Assembly (NCBI RefSeq): GCF_007954275.1
Contig: NZ_VOLT01000003.1
Location: 434,001-498,000 of the forward strand
Length of the DNA: 64,000 nt
Origin: Colwellia demingiae
GTDB taxonomy: Bacteria > Pseudomonadota > Gammaproteobacteria > Enterobacterales > Alteromonadaceae
Direction: 5' to 3'
This document shows, piece after piece, positions 43,761 to 54,813 of the stretch (positions within the stretch are counted from its first letter, which is position 1; each line of letters starts with the position of its first letter). A program made the position numbers and the translations under genes. The notes beneath the pieces were generated by a model. That model saw nothing but the letters and a program-made list of their open reading frames with translations, did not search any database and had not been told where the DNA came from.

Positions 43761-45473
43761 ATGGTATTTATACAAAAAACAATTAATGTTTTGATTGTGG
43801 ATGATGATAGCGTTGATCGTGAAATGATACGCAGGTTGTTATCAAAATCCACACATCAATACTCTATTATGGAAGCGGGTACCGTTGATGATGCATTGAT
43901 ATTGTATGATCAGCACCATTTTGACGTTATTCTACTTGATTATAGAATGCCACAACGTGATGGTATTGAGATGATTCTAGAAATCAGAACACATCTGCGT
44001 AATTATGGTAGCGCGATTGTTATGCTTAGCTCAGCAACCGATGAAGAGCTGGCTATTGCATGTTTAAAAGCGGGTGCTCAGGACTTTATTTCTAAATCAG
44101 AAATAAATATTGGCCGAATTCAAAACGCTATTATTCATGCCCAAACACGCTTTGAGTTAGAACAAAAATTACGTGAAAGTTACTTAACGTCTAAAAAACT
44201 TGCAGAGCGTGATTCGCTTACGGGCTTGGCTAATCGCTTTGTGTTTGATGAATCGTTACATATTGCTGTAGCGAATAATCAAAGAAGTGCATTTAAACTC
44301 GGATTGATTTTATTTGATGTTGATAACTTTAAACACATTAATGATATTCACGGTCATGATGTGGGTGATGCAGTTTTAATTGAATTAGCATTGCGGATAT
44401 CAGAGGCTTTACGTGAAAATGAACTTTTTTCTCGTATTGGTGGTGATGAATTTGCCATTATGATAGCCAATTTAAATGACATTTTTCATCTCCAAATGAT
44501 CGCAAATAGAATTTTAAAAGTGGTTAAAGCGCCATTTGAAATGGAGCATGCAACATTAAATGTGGAGTTGAGTATCGGTATAGCCGTTCACCCTGACAAC
44601 TCTGTAGATAGTAAAGAGTTAATCAAGTGTAGTGATATTGCTTTGTATCGAGCAAAAATGAAGTCAGGTAGCAAAATCTGTTTTTTCTACCCAGCAATGC
44701 AAGAGCAATTAGTCAGACGCTATGACATTGAACATATGCTACGTTCTGCGATTGAAAACAATGAACTAAACTTGCATTACCAACCAGTTATCGACGTAAA
44801 TACGCAAAAGATTTCTGGCTTTGAAGCTTTATTACGTATTAATACCCACAGTAGCTTAAATTGTTATCCCGATGAATTCATTCCTATTGCTGAGAAAATA
44901 GGTGTTATTGGCGAAATTGGCGAGTGGGTTATAGAAACAGCAATTAGTCAGCTTGCTACTTGGAATAAGAAATTCAAAAATACGTTTACTATGGCGATAA
45001 ATTTGTCTGCTGTGCAACTTGAAAATGATGACATACTAACCACAATAAAAAGTAACATTGAAAAACATAAAGTTAACGCAAACGACCTCGAATTTGAAAT
45101 AACAGAAACGGCGGTCCTAAATTGTCATGAACGCGTAATTTCACGCATACAATCGATACGCGATATGGGATGTAAATTAGCCTTAGATGATTTTGGCACA
45201 GGCTATTCGTCTATTTCTCATTTATTAAAGCTCCCTATTTCAATAATAAAGTTTGATCGAACTATTATGCCAAGTTCTAAAGAAGATATAGCCAGTATTA
45301 AACTGCTTGAAGGCCTTATTTTGATGAGTAATAAGCTCGAATTAGAAATGGTTGCTGAAGGCATTGAAGAAGAATTTCAGCTGACTTTAATTCATCAAAA
45401 CAAAGTTCACCGTGCTCAAGGCTACTTCTTTTCTAAAGCTCTTTCTATTAAAGATATTGAGAAATTAATATAG
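43761..45473 (+). CDS. Response regulator with REC, GGDEF and EAL domains
   Basis: 570-aa regulator. REC has DDDSVDRE and phosphoacceptor D60 (VILLDYRMPQRDG); the diguanylate cyclase domain has intact IGGDEF (GGDEF from residue 227) after FDVDNFKHIND; the phosphodiesterase domain has EALLRI (E355) and DDFGTGYSS, so both c-di-GMP activities look possible by sequence. It starts on the base after the kinase stop, so expression is coupled. The module likely turns a periplasmic signal from the kinase into a change in c-di-GMP. It interrupts the cbiB-cobD run. Confidence 0.93.
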   Translation: MVFIQKTINVLIVDDDSVDREMIRRLLSKSTHQYSIMEAGTVDDALILYDQHHFDVILLDYRMPQRDGIEMILEIRTHLRNYGSAIVMLSSATDEELAIACLKAGAQDFISKSEINIGRIQNAIIHAQTRFELEQKLRESYLTSKKLAERDSLTGLANRFVFDESLHIAVANNQRSAFKLGLILFDVDNFKHINDIHGHDVGDAVLIELALRISEALRENELFSRIGGDEFAIMIANLNDIFHLQMIANRILKVVKAPFEMEHATLNVELSIGIAVHPDNSVDSKELIKCSDIALYRAKMKSGSKICFFYPAMQEQLVRRYDIEHMLRSAIENNELNLHYQPVIDVNTQKISGFEALLRINTHSSLNCYPDEFIPIAEKIGVIGEIGEWVIETAISQLATWNKKFKNTFTMAINLSAVQLENDDILTTIKSNIEKHKVNANDLEFEITETAVLNCHERVISRIQSIRDMGCKLALDDFGTGYSSISHLLKLPISIIKFDRTIMPSSKEDIASIKLLEGLILMSNKLELEMVAEGIEEEFQLTLIHQNKVHRAQGYFFSKALSIKDIEKLI

Positions 45474-45637
45474 CGACTTAACCTAGACTTTTTTTTGAAG
45501 TACTAATATATTAACGATTTTTCATTTATATCTGAGTGTTTTTCAATCTAAATGGTAAGCCTTGGAATTGGTTACTAGTTTACTGTAATCTACAATTATT
45601 TAGCCGAATTAAGGCCAACGACAACAATAGGAATGAG

Positions 45638-46672
45638 ATGGCTTTACTTCACGGCGGGCAATTACAACATGTTGCAAAGCAATATAATATTCCGTCTAGC
45701 GATTGGATTGATGTCTCGACAGGTATTGCGCCTGTTAGTTACCCTATTCCAAATATACCCTTGAGTGTGTGGCAACAACTACCACAACAAAATCCAGAAC
45801 TAATATCTGCAGCACAGCAGTATTATCAATGTACACAACTTATGATTACCAATGGTAGTCAGGCAATAATTAAAGCTTTACCTGCGTTATATCGTCAAAA
45901 AAATGCAGAGTGTCAAGATGTTTACTTGCCTAGTCGGGGTTATAAAGAGCACGCTCATGCTTGGATAAATGCCGGTTATAACTTGCACTTTTATCAAGAG
46001 TTCCTTCCAGAAATTACAGAGATACTGCCCAATAGTGTTTTGGTGATCATTAATCCCAATAACCCAACAGGACAGTTTTTTAATGGTCAGGTAATTGCTC
46101 AATATCAAGAACGATTAAAGCACCTTAATGGCTTGCTGGTTCTCGATGAAGCCTTTATTGATGTAATACCAGGCAATCAATCTTATTGTAGTCAAATAGA
46201 AAATAGCCATAGCTTGGTCTTACGGTCTTTTGGTAAGTTTTTTGGTTTAGCTGGAATTCGAATTGGATTTTTAGTGGCTAATAGTTATTGGTGCGCGGCA
46301 TTTAAAGAATTGTTAGGCCCTTGGCAAATCAACGGACCGGCACAATTAATTGCACAACATGCCCTGCAAGATACCACATGGCAAGCAACTCAAAAGAATT
46401 CGTTAAAACAACTAAGAATTGCGCAAGAGTACATGCTCAAACAAGTATTCCCTCAAACTATCCTTCGTGATATTAACGGTTGTAATTTATTTCTCACCCT
46501 CAGTTTTCATCAACAAGATACAGCAAAAAAATTGTATCATCTGCTTTGCCAACAAGGGGTCTACTGTCGGCTCTCAGATGAACAAGATACTCTTAGATTT
46601 GGTATTACCACAGAAGAATTACTTGAGCGTTTAGCGCTTGCCTGTAGGCAAGCTTGTCAGCAATTAACCTAA
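45638..46672 (+). CDS. cobD: L-threonine-O-3-phosphate decarboxylase
   Basis: 344-aa PLP enzyme of the class I/II aminotransferase fold that makes (R)-1-aminopropan-2-ol phosphate, the linker used by CbiB. It starts MALLHGGQLQHVAKQYNIP, followed by WIDVSTGIAP, ITNGSQAIIKALPAL, INPNNPTGQ, LVVLDEAF-type text (VLDEAFIDVIPG), and the PLP lysine K200 in SFGKFFGLAGIRIG. I use ATG 45638 (ribosome site AGGA) rather than the open frame from 45536. It is separated from cbiB by the two-component genes, with a convergent GGDEF-EAL gene after it. Confidence 0.9.
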   Translation: MALLHGGQLQHVAKQYNIPSSDWIDVSTGIAPVSYPIPNIPLSVWQQLPQQNPELISAAQQYYQCTQLMITNGSQAIIKALPALYRQKNAECQDVYLPSRGYKEHAHAWINAGYNLHFYQEFLPEITEILPNSVLVIINPNNPTGQFFNGQVIAQYQERLKHLNGLLVLDEAFIDVIPGNQSYCSQIENSHSLVLRSFGKFFGLAGIRIGFLVANSYWCAAFKELLGPWQINGPAQLIAQHALQDTTWQATQKNSLKQLRIAQEYMLKQVFPQTILRDINGCNLFLTLSFHQQDTAKKLYHLLCQQGVYCRLSDEQDTLRFGITTEELLERLALACRQACQQLT

Positions 46673-46751
46673 GCCGAAAATAACACAATACCTCAGGTAT
46701 TTATGCCCGAGAATCAAGAAGAAAAGCAGCTATCAAAGTTGCCCTCCTCTT

Positions 46752-48743
46752 TTATAAGTATTTCTCAGGCACTTGAGTTAAATAACGATCAATGTCTTCA
46801 ATTTCGATTGGCTTAGAATAATAATAGCCTTGAAGATAATGCACACCTAACTTATGCAACTCTCGGGCTTGCGCTTCGGTCTCTACTCCTTCTGCAATAA
46901 CTGAGAAGTCTAACGACGAGGCTATATGCATCACTGCGGAGATAATCGCGTGCCCATTAGTATTCATTTTATTGACAAATGAACGATCTATTTTAACCAT
47001 GTTTATTGCTAAGTCTTGTATCACCGAAAGAGAAGAATACCCGGTACCAAAATCATCAATAGACACCTTAATTTTTCGAGCTTGAAGTCGTTTAATTTGG
47101 TTTGATATGATACTAGTATCAGCAGCAAATACGGACTCGGTGATTTCTATATGTAATAATTCGCCAGACAATGAACTGCATAACAGAGCATTATCAACAA
47201 TATCTATAAAACTTTCATCTTGTAACTGAATCACCGAAACATTTACACAAACTGCCAGCTGCTTTTCCGTATTCCATTGGCTTGCTTGCAAACATGCATT
47301 CCTTAGTACCCACGCGCCGATTTCGTGTATCAAGCCGTATTGCTCAGCAATACTAATAAAGTCATCCGGTGGAATATTTTCCTTATCAAGTTGCCAACGA
47401 AGGAGCGCTTCAAAAGCAACAACGTCATCATTTTTAGATGATATTATTGGTTGAAAAACTAGCCTTAATTGTTGTTTCTCAATTGATTTAATCAGTTCAT
47501 TTTTCAGACGTAGTTCATAAGAATAAAGTTTATCCATTTGTTCGGAGAATACGCCAACAGTCGAACGCGCTTGTTTTTTCTGATAGTACATGGCCATATC
47601 AGCAGATTGAATAAGACGATCTTCTGTTTTTGCATGCTCAGGATATAATTCAATACCTATGGTCGCACCGACAGATAAAACGCTATTTTCAGTATTATGA
47701 GGTTCAGATAGTACCTCTATCAGTTGTTCAGATACAGCAACAGCGCTGACTTCATCAGTATCTGCCAATACCATTAAAAATTCATCACCACCCCAGCGAC
47801 ACAATAGTTTAGTATCAAAAGACCACTGTTTAAGACGGTCAGCAGATTTTTTTAAAATTTGATCCCCTGCTTGATGACCAATGGAATCATTTATTTTTTT
47901 AAAGCCATCTAAGTCGATAAATAACAGTGCAAAAGGTTTATTCGATGAAGCTAACGCCGTCTTTAAATGATTTAAAAAGGCGGTTCGATTATATAATCCC
48001 GTAAGTGAATCAAGGTTAGAGAGCTCATAAATTTTTCTTGTTCGTTGTTCAACTTTTTCTTCCATTTGATGGACTAACAACTTATTTTCATTTTTTAAAA
48101 ATAAGGTGTTAAGGGTAAAGTCTGCCGACTTTTTTGAGGTGATAAGCATTACTATACTGTAAGAAAACCCGAGAACACCCAACAGTTTCAACGCATATTG
48201 CTCGGATAACAGTAGGCCTATTGAAGCTGGTGATAGTAATATGAATGCATAAAACATCGCTGTATATTTGTGAGCTGCAAGTATCGTAGCTGAACCGCCT
48301 GCCATGGCGGCAATGGCAATAAGGGTAGTGGTCAATTCAACAGAGCTATTGTATTTTGTGATATAAACTAAGTATACAGCCCACATAACTCCTGTTGGAT
48401 TAACACCGATAATGAAGCGTTTAACCGCCTTTTCCCCATCGAATTCAGTGTGCTGCAGTTTAGTTTTCCAGATGAACACATCGACCATTCTGAGTATAAG
48501 TAGAGTACTCATCCCCCACCACCAGATATGTTTAAAGGAATCTGTTAATGGATTATTGAATGCAAAGACTAGGAAACTTGAGGTAATCAAAGAGATCACA
48601 ATGCCCGAAACTGCATTGCCGTATAACAAAGCTGCAGCATCTCGCTGCATGAACTTATTCAACTCTGATTGACTACTGGTCAAAAAAAGACCTCTGTTAT
48701 TATTGTTCATCTTTTTATAAGTATATACCAAATAAAATGACAT
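46752..48743 (-). CDS. Membrane GGDEF-EAL protein
   Basis: 663-aa protein with about six N-terminal membrane helices (residues about 40-215), a short coil (VEQRTRKIYELSNLDSL), a GGDEF domain with WGGDEFLMV, and an EAL domain with FEALLRW and DDFGTGYSS. No periplasmic ligand domain of note; the membrane part itself may sense. Both catalytic motifs look whole. Start could be Met12 instead (MNNNNRG); the upstream region has no decisive ribosome site. It is unlike the cobD and ISC neighbours and stands alone. Confidence 0.9.
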   Translation of the reverse strand: MSFYLVYTYKKMNNNNRGLFLTSSQSELNKFMQRDAAALLYGNAVSGIVISLITSSFLVFAFNNPLTDSFKHIWWWGMSTLLILRMVDVFIWKTKLQHTEFDGEKAVKRFIIGVNPTGVMWAVYLVYITKYNSSVELTTTLIAIAAMAGGSATILAAHKYTAMFYAFILLSPASIGLLLSEQYALKLLGVLGFSYSIVMLITSKKSADFTLNTLFLKNENKLLVHQMEEKVEQRTRKIYELSNLDSLTGLYNRTAFLNHLKTALASSNKPFALLFIDLDGFKKINDSIGHQAGDQILKKSADRLKQWSFDTKLLCRWGGDEFLMVLADTDEVSAVAVSEQLIEVLSEPHNTENSVLSVGATIGIELYPEHAKTEDRLIQSADMAMYYQKKQARSTVGVFSEQMDKLYSYELRLKNELIKSIEKQQLRLVFQPIISSKNDDVVAFEALLRWQLDKENIPPDDFISIAEQYGLIHEIGAWVLRNACLQASQWNTEKQLAVCVNVSVIQLQDESFIDIVDNALLCSSLSGELLHIEITESVFAADTSIISNQIKRLQARKIKVSIDDFGTGYSSLSVIQDLAINMVKIDRSFVNKMNTNGHAIISAVMHIASSLDFSVIAEGVETEAQARELHKLGVHYLQGYYYSKPIEIEDIDRYLTQVPEKYL

Positions 48744-48983
48744 GATTGTCTATGTCACACTATTAAATTCCCATTATATTTATCAGCTTTTTTTAGATTG
48801 ATAAAAACTGATTACTAAAAATTTATCACTATATCGCATTATTTTTTAAAAATTAATAGTGAGGTGTTGATGACTTTTAAGGTTTGATGCTGGGAGTATC
48901 TGAAATCAATATTGATTTATTTTGAGGAACTATATTTTTTCACAAAGCAAATCACGGATAGGCATTATCAATTCCTCCCCAAG

Positions 48984-49023
48984 ACTAAAAAAGGGTAATA
49001 ACATTCTCATGTTACAACCCCTT
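48984..49023 (-). terminator. Intrinsic terminator of the isc operon
   Basis: Arms 48990-49004 and 49009-49023 (15 bp, three mismatches), loop TCTC, and T6 after the stem on the minus strand. It lies 25 bp after the fdx stop. The rest of the 304-bp gap to the GGDEF-EAL gene is AT-rich and has no gene; in particular no iscX was found. Confidence 0.75.
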
Positions 49024-49048
49024 CAAAATATGATGTTAATAAAATCAA

Positions 49049-49387
49049 CTAGTGAGTTTCAGAAACCATATTAACTGTGTATTTAGGAATATCGACTACT
49101 AAGTCTTCATCACCAACAATCGATTGGCAGCTTAGGCGAGATTCAGGCTCTAAACCCCATGCTTTATCAAGCATATCTTCTTCAAGTTCATCGCCCTCTT
49201 CGATAGAGTCAAAACCTTCTCGAATAATGACATGACACGTAGTACAGGCACATACTTTTTCACAAGCATGTTCGATACCTATGTCATTTCTTAAGGCAAC
49301 GTTTAACACGCTCTCACCTTTTTCGGCTTCAACTACTGCGCCATCTGGGCATAACTCTTCATTAGGTAAAAATATAATTTTTGGCAT
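49049..49387 (-). CDS. fdx: ISC-type [2Fe-2S] ferredoxin
   Basis: 112-aa adrenodoxin-like ferredoxin that gives electrons to IscS/IscU in cluster building. Cluster ligands C42, C48, C51 and C87 (ACEKVCACTTC and SCQSIV) match E. coli Fdx. It is the last gene of the isc operon, 36 bp after hscA. Confidence 0.97.
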   Translation of the reverse strand: MPKIIFLPNEELCPDGAVVEAEKGESVLNVALRNDIGIEHACEKVCACTTCHVIIREGFDSIEEGDELEEDMLDKAWGLEPESRLSCQSIVGDEDLVVDIPKYTVNMVSETH

Positions 49388-49423
49388 TTTATTTATTCTC
49401 TGTTTGCGAGGCTTTCGCCAAAT

Positions 49424-51286
49424 CTAAATTTTATCAACTGCCTGACCCGCAAGGGCTTGGCTAATTGAACTATCCATACGGCGTTCAGCAAATATTGCTG
49501 TGCTATCGTTTAACTTATCAAGCGCATTTTCTATCGCTTTAATATCAATACCTTGGCTTACTTGCGCCAGTGATTTAATAGCGTTTTCAATAACGTTCAC
49601 TTCATCACTATTGAGTAATCGACTGTCGGCAACTAAAGCGGCCTGAACCGACTCTATAACGCGTGAAGCTTCAACTTGCTGCTCTTTCAACATACGCGCT
49701 TGCATATCTTCTTCAGCATTACTCATTGAGTCTTTAATCATCTGACTAATTTGATTGTCATCAAGACCAAATGAAGGTTTTACTTCAATACTCGATTCAA
49801 CACCTGAAGACTTTTCCATCGCCGATACAGAGAGTAAACCATCTGCATCAACTTTAAATGTGACTCTTATATGTGCTGCACCTGCAGTCATTGCCGGAAT
49901 ACCTCGCAATTCAAAACGGGCTAACGAACGGCAATCTTCAACCAATTCACGCTCACCTTGTAATACGTGAACAGCCATAGCCGTTTGACCATCTTTAAAG
50001 GTGGTAAACTCTTGCGCCTTTGCTACAGGTATTGTGGTATTTCGTGGAATAACTTTTTCTACTAAACCGCCCATGGTTTCTAAACCAAGAGATAACGGTG
50101 TAACATCAAGTAATAACATATCACTATCAGGTTTATTACCCACTAATACATCCGCTTGAATAGCCGCGCCAATAGCAACCACTTTATCAGGATCAATTGA
50201 CGTTAACGGTGTTTTATTAAAATGTTTTTCAACTTCGCTACGCACTAAAGGTACGCGAGTTGAACCACCAACCATGACAACTTCGATGACTTCATCGATA
50301 GTAATATCAGCATCTTTGAGTGTGCGACGACAAGCACGTAATGTTTTATTAACTAATGAGCCAATAAGTTCATTCAACTGTACTTTGGTTAAACTTGTTT
50401 TCCAATCACTGTCACCATCAAGAGAAATAGTGATATCAACTTCTTCTTTAGTTGTTAACTGCTCTTTAGCAAAACACGCTTGCTGCATCAGTTGGCGTTC
50501 TAGTGAAGGTGATAAGGGTCTTACTAAACCAGCTTGCGCAACAAGGTGATCAACCAATACAACATCAAAGTCATCACCACCAAGCGCAGAATCACCGCCC
50601 GTTGCTAATACTTCAAAAATACCTTTATTTAAACGTAAAATAGAGATATCAAAGGTACCACCGCCTAAGTCATAGACAGCAATGACGCCTTCTTGACCAG
50701 AATCTAAGCCGTAGGCTACAGCGGCAGCTGTTGGTTCATTCAATAGTCGTAGTACGCTAACACCCGCTATTTTAGCCGCATCTTTTGTACTTTGTCTTTG
50801 TGCATCGTCAAAGTGAGCTGGGACGGTAATTACAACACCAGTGAGCTCGCCACCTAAAGCAGCTTGTGCTCTTAAGTTTAAGGTTTTTAATATTTCTGCA
50901 GATACTTGAACTGGGTTAACAGCGCCTTGCCTTGTCATAATTTCAGGATGATTTTCATCTCCACAAAACTCATAAGGTAAAGAGGGATATTTGCCTTGAA
51001 TATCTTTCAGTGAACGGCCTATTAAGCGTTTAGCAGAAGTAATGGTATTCTGAGCATCTTCAATACTAAGTGCTTGAGCTGTCTGACCAACTAAAATATT
51101 GTCTGCTTGATAGCTAACAATAGATGGCAATATATCACGGCCTTCGTCATCACTTAAGGTACTTGCGTTACCGCTTTGTACACTGGCTATTAAGGAGTTC
51201 GTGGTACCAAGATCAATGCCTGCAGCTAATCTGTGTTCATGAGGAACGGTGCTTTGACCGGGTTCTGCAATTTGTAATAAAGCCAT
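49424..51286 (-). CDS. hscA: Hsp70-type chaperone of Fe-S assembly
   Basis: 620-aa specialised DnaK relative that, with HscB, binds the LPPVK peptide of IscU and helps pass clusters on. It has [40 protein letters not shown] and [16 protein letters not shown] in the ATPase domain and a substrate domain from about residue 390. E. coli HscA is 616 aa. Between it and hscB are 109 bp. Confidence 0.97.
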   Translation of the reverse strand: MALLQIAEPGQSTVPHEHRLAAGIDLGTTNSLIASVQSGNASTLSDDEGRDILPSIVSYQADNILVGQTAQALSIEDAQNTITSAKRLIGRSLKDIQGKYPSLPYEFCGDENHPEIMTRQGAVNPVQVSAEILKTLNLRAQAALGGELTGVVITVPAHFDDAQRQSTKDAAKIAGVSVLRLLNEPTAAAVAYGLDSGQEGVIAVYDLGGGTFDISILRLNKGIFEVLATGGDSALGGDDFDVVLVDHLVAQAGLVRPLSPSLERQLMQQACFAKEQLTTKEEVDITISLDGDSDWKTSLTKVQLNELIGSLVNKTLRACRRTLKDADITIDEVIEVVMVGGSTRVPLVRSEVEKHFNKTPLTSIDPDKVVAIGAAIQADVLVGNKPDSDMLLLDVTPLSLGLETMGGLVEKVIPRNTTIPVAKAQEFTTFKDGQTAMAVHVLQGERELVEDCRSLARFELRGIPAMTAGAAHIRVTFKVDADGLLSVSAMEKSSGVESSIEVKPSFGLDDNQISQMIKDSMSNAEEDMQARMLKEQQVEASRVIESVQAALVADSRLLNSDEVNVIENAIKSLAQVSQGIDIKAIENALDKLNDSTAIFAERRMDSSISQALAGQAVDKI

Positions 51287-51395
51287 GATGTTATTTCAAT
51301 GATTTAGTTTAAGGTTAAGTTTAGGTTTGTTTTTCTTAGCTTAGTATTTCTGAGTTTAGTAAAAAGTATTTATTATTGAGTGTTTGCTAGTCACA

Positions 51396-51923
51396 CTAGT
51401 CATCCAATAAACTGTCTTCAAGACGGTCCACTTCAACATTTAACTTTTGATAAAACTTCAATTTACGTAAATTATCGCATGCGGCACTATTTGATGCTGC
51501 ATTATTTTCACTAATCTGTGTTCTCATTATTTGAGAAAGTTCTATGTATTCTGTCGACAAAACACTTTGCACTTCAAGTAAAGCTGCATCAACGTCACCA
51601 GAGTGTCTAACGTCTTCAAGCATCTCTCGCAATTCCATTTGACGCATTAAAAAACTGGTATCTTGGAAAGAATGCTGTTCGTTCGGCATTTCTACACCAC
51701 GTTGCACAAGAATATATTGAGCACGTTGTAATGGATTTTTAAGTGTTTGGTAAGCGTCGTTAATGTGCGCAGATTTTTGTACAGCTATTCGCTGCTCTTG
51801 CTCGGATGCATGAGCAAACTTGTCAGGATGCACAGCCTTTTGCAAGGTTTGATAATTTGATGAAAGTTGCTGTAAATCGACATCAAAGGAGACTTCAATG
51901 TTGAATAATTGAAAGTAATTCAC
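51396..51923 (-). CDS. hscB: J-domain cochaperone of Fe-S assembly
   Basis: 175-aa protein with an N-terminal J domain (HPD at 32-34) and a C-terminal helical domain that binds IscU. Length fits E. coli HscB (171 aa). It stimulates the HscA ATPase. It lies after iscA with a family B repeat in the 171-bp gap, unusual for a tight operon. Confidence 0.96.
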   Translation of the reverse strand: MNYFQLFNIEVSFDVDLQQLSSNYQTLQKAVHPDKFAHASEQEQRIAVQKSAHINDAYQTLKNPLQRAQYILVQRGVEMPNEQHSFQDTSFLMRQMELREMLEDVRHSGDVDAALLEVQSVLSTEYIELSQIMRTQISENNAASNSAACDNLRKLKFYQKLNVEVDRLEDSLLDD

Positions 51924-51986
51924 TGCTTATACCTAGAGGAAATGGTCTAAAAGCTTTCTATAATAAGCTAAATTTTAATAATGTTT

Positions 51987-52090
51987 TAAACTCCAATAAA
52001 CTTGGTTCAAGTACAAGGCAAAAGCGCGGAGTTGACGTTAGTCAATGAGCACTTTCAACGCCGTAATTGAATCAAGTTGCAAAGAGTTTA
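51987..52090. repeat. Hairpin repeat family B, copy 2
   Basis: Core GAGTTGACGTTAGTCAATGA at about 52029-52048, with arms TAAACTC...AACTTGGTTCAA on the left and TTGAATCAAGTT...GAGTTTA on the right. It lies between iscA and hscB, inside the isc operon, ending 5 bp from the iscA stop. Confidence 0.75.
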
Positions 52091-52094
52091 CACA

Positions 52095-52418
52095 TTAAAC
52101 GTTAAACGACTCACCACACCCACATTCACCTTTAGCGTTGGGATTGGTGAATTTAAAGCCTTCGTTCAAACCTTCTTTAGTAAAGTCGAGTTCAATACCA
52201 TCAAGGTAAACTAAGCTTTTCGCGTCGATGATGATATTAACATCTTTAATGTTAAACAATTGATCATCTTCATTTAAATCATCTACAAATTCGAGCACAT
52301 AGGCTAAACCTGAACAACCAGTGGTTTTAATACCTAAGCGAAGCCCAAGTCCTTTGCCACGGTTTTGCATGAACGATTGAACGCGTTCAGCAGCAGCAGG
52401 AGTCATGGTAACAGCCAT
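52095..52418 (-). CDS. iscA: A-type Fe-S carrier
   Basis: 107-aa A-type carrier with the three conserved cysteines C35 (GCSGLAY), C99 and C101 (GECGCGESF). It passes clusters or iron to target enzymes. 11 bp after iscU. Confidence 0.97.
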   Translation of the reverse strand: MAVTMTPAAAERVQSFMQNRGKGLGLRLGIKTTGCSGLAYVLEFVDDLNEDDQLFNIKDVNIIIDAKSLVYLDGIELDFTKEGLNEGFKFTNPNAKGECGCGESFNV

Positions 52419-52429
52419 TGTTATCTCCG

Positions 52430-52813
52430 TTATTTACTTTGCTTGGATTTATAATCTTCAATCGCTGCTTTAATAGCATCTTCCGCTAAAATAGAGCAAT
52501 GAATTTTTACTGGTGGTAGCGCTAACTCTTCAGCAATCGCGGTATTTTTAATTTCACCCGCTTCTTCAATTGATTTACCTTTAACCCACTCAGTAACTAA
52601 TGAGCTTGAAGCAATCGCAGAACCACAACCGTAAGTCTTGAATTTTGCATCTTCAATGATACCGTCATCAGAAATTTTTAGTTGTAACTTCATTACGTCA
52701 CCACACGCTGGTGCGCCAACCATACCAGTTGCTACTGATGGATCGTTTTTATCCATTGAACCTACGTTACGTGGGTTCTCATAATGATCTAGTACTTTTT
52801 CGCTGTAAGCCAT
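52430..52813 (-). CDS. iscU: Fe-S cluster scaffold
   Basis: 127-aa scaffold on which the [2Fe-2S] cluster is built. C37 with D39 (PACGD), C63 (YGCGS), H105 and C106 (KIHCS), and the HscA-recognition motif LPPVK at 99-103 are all intact. 102 bp after iscS. Confidence 0.98.
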   Translation of the reverse strand: MAYSEKVLDHYENPRNVGSMDKNDPSVATGMVGAPACGDVMKLQLKISDDGIIEDAKFKTYGCGSAIASSSLVTEWVKGKSIEEAGEIKNTAIAEELALPPVKIHCSILAEDAIKAAIEDYKSKQSK

Positions 52814-52915
52814 GTGACTCTCCTAGCATGTGTCAAATAATCCGTAAGAACTATTTAACACCAAATGTTATTTAAAATAATGAATTGTTTACTAAACTTT
52901 TATTATAAAGAGTGT

Positions 52916-54130
52916 CTAGTGAGCAGCCCATTCAATTGAATCTAAATCGATACCATCTTTGAACATTTCCCAAAGCGGTGACATATCACGTAAGTGACCA
53001 ATTGCACCTTTAATAAGTTCAATTGCGTAATCAATTTCTTCTGTCGTAGTAAAACGACCAAAGCTAAAGCGAATTGAGCTATGCGCCATTTCATCATTTA
53101 GACCTAAAGCACGAAGTACATACGATGGCTCTAGGCTTGCTGATGTACATGCACTACCAGATGATACCGCTAAATCTTTCAATGCCATGATGAGTGACTC
53201 ACCTTCAACAAAGTTGAAACTAACATTTAAATTACCAGGGTAACGTTTATCCGCATCACCGTTAATAAAGACTTGTTCCATGCTATTTAAGCCGGCCCAT
53301 AAACGATCGCGCATTGCAGTAACATGTGCTTGATCTTGTGCCATTTCTTCTTTAGCTAATCGACATGCTTCACCCATACCAACAATTTGATGTGTCGCTA
53401 AGGTACCAGAACGCATACCACGTTCATGTCCGCCACCATGTGTTTGTGCTTCTAAACGAATACGTGGTTTACGGCTTACGTATAACGCGCCAATGCCTTT
53501 AGGTCCGTACATTTTATGCGCTGAAATTGACATTAAATCAACTTTCAATGCTTGCATGTCGATGTTAATTTTGCCTGCACTTTGCGCGGCATCAACATGG
53601 AAGACAATTTTACGTGCACGACACATTTCACCAATTTCACTGATGTCTTGAATAACACCAATTTCATTGTTTACTTGCATGATACTTACTAAAATAGTGT
53701 CATCACGCATAGCGTCATTCAATTTATTTAAATCAATTAAACCGTTTTCTTCAGGATCAAGATACGTCACTTCAAAACCTTGACGTTCTAATTCACGACA
53801 CGTATCTAAAACGGCTTTATGTTCAGTTTTGCAGGTAATAATATGCTTGCCTTTCTTATTATAGAAATTAGCAGCACCTTTAATAGCAAGGTTATTAGAT
53901 TCAGTAGCACCTGACGTGAAAACAATTTCACGTGGATCAGCATTAATCAATTCAGCAATTTGATTACGAGCGATATCAACCGCTTCTTCAGCTTGCCAAC
54001 CAAATTTATGTGAACGAGATGCAGGGTTACCAAAATGACCATCATTGGTCATGTACTGCATCATTTTTTCTGCTACGCGCTTATCTACTGGTGTAGTAGC
54101 TGAATAATCAAAATATATAGGAAGCTTCAT
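52916..54130 (-). CDS. iscS: Cysteine desulfurase
   Basis: 404-aa PLP enzyme that takes sulfur from cysteine for Fe-S clusters and tRNA thiolation. The PLP lysine is K206 ([10 protein letters not shown]) and the catalytic C328 is in [14 protein letters not shown], at the same positions as in E. coli. It follows iscR by 48 bp. Confidence 0.98.
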   Translation of the reverse strand: MKLPIYFDYSATTPVDKRVAEKMMQYMTNDGHFGNPASRSHKFGWQAEEAVDIARNQIAELINADPREIVFTSGATESNNLAIKGAANFYNKKGKHIITCKTEHKAVLDTCRELERQGFEVTYLDPEENGLIDLNKLNDAMRDDTILVSIMQVNNEIGVIQDISEIGEMCRARKIVFHVDAAQSAGKINIDMQALKVDLMSISAHKMYGPKGIGALYVSRKPRIRLEAQTHGGGHERGMRSGTLATHQIVGMGEACRLAKEEMAQDQAHVTAMRDRLWAGLNSMEQVFINGDADKRYPGNLNVSFNFVEGESLIMALKDLAVSSGSACTSASLEPSYVLRALGLNDEMAHSSIRFSFGRFTTTEEIDYAIELIKGAIGHLRDMSPLWEMFKDGIDLDSIEWAAH

Positions 54131-54178
54131 TCGCTAACTCTCTCCGATGGTAAATATTTAATACGACGCGACTAGTTA

Positions 54179-54685
54179 TTACCAGTCGTTCATTACATCT
54201 TTTGTGGTTATTAATGTTTCTAACGCTATGCTTTTGTGAGCATTGATATGTAATTTATCTTGGCGCTTAGAAACTTCTTGTACATCACCTTTCGCGACTA
54301 ATTCGGATAAGGTGATATTTTTCAAGAATTCTTCAATTCGTTGGCTTAATCCTTCCCACAGGGAATGAGTTAAGCATTGTTCTCCATCCTGGCAATTGCC
54401 TTTACCTGAACATTTAGTTGCATCAACACTTTCATTCACAGCATAAATAACATCTGCAACGGCAATCTGCGCGGAGCATCTGCCCAAGCGATAACCGCCA
54501 CCAGGACCACGAACACTTGTCACAAGCCCTTCTTTACGTAAACGTGAAAAAAGTTGCTCTAAATATGACAAGGATATACCTTGGCGCTCTGAAATATCAG
54601 CCAAAGATACAGGTCCAGACACTGCATGAATAGTAACGTCTAACATGGCAGTAACTGCGTAACGACCTTTAGAGGTAAGTTTCAT
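54179..54685 (-). CDS. iscR: Fe-S-sensing transcription regulator
   Basis: 168-aa Rrf2-type winged-helix regulator. Cluster ligands C92, C98, C104 and H107 are all present with E. coli spacing. It represses the isc operon when loaded with its cluster. Two type-1-like operators lie over the promoter 130-185 bp upstream. A C-terminal tail ([20 protein letters not shown]) is longer than needed for DNA binding. Confidence 0.97.
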   Translation of the reverse strand: MKLTSKGRYAVTAMLDVTIHAVSGPVSLADISERQGISLSYLEQLFSRLRKEGLVTSVRGPGGGYRLGRCSAQIAVADVIYAVNESVDATKCSGKGNCQDGEQCLTHSLWEGLSQRIEEFLKNITLSELVAKGDVQEVSKRQDKLHINAHKSIALETLITTKDVMNDW

Positions 54686-54813
54686 AATCTGTTCTCAAAC
54701 ACTATGTTGGTGTACTCAAAACATCAATTTAGTAAATGACTAAATTAAAACCATTTGGCAGCAAAACAGAATATTAAAATAATATAAATGTCCTACTTTG
54801 CAAATGCTGGGCA

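Noticed and set aside
45536..45637. N-terminal extension of cobD
   Set aside because: The sequence MFFNLNGKPWNWLL... is not part of the PLP fold, and a ribosome site AGGA precedes ATG 45638.
48744..49048. iscX downstream of fdx
   Set aside because: No ORF resembling IscX was found before the terminator or in the gap.
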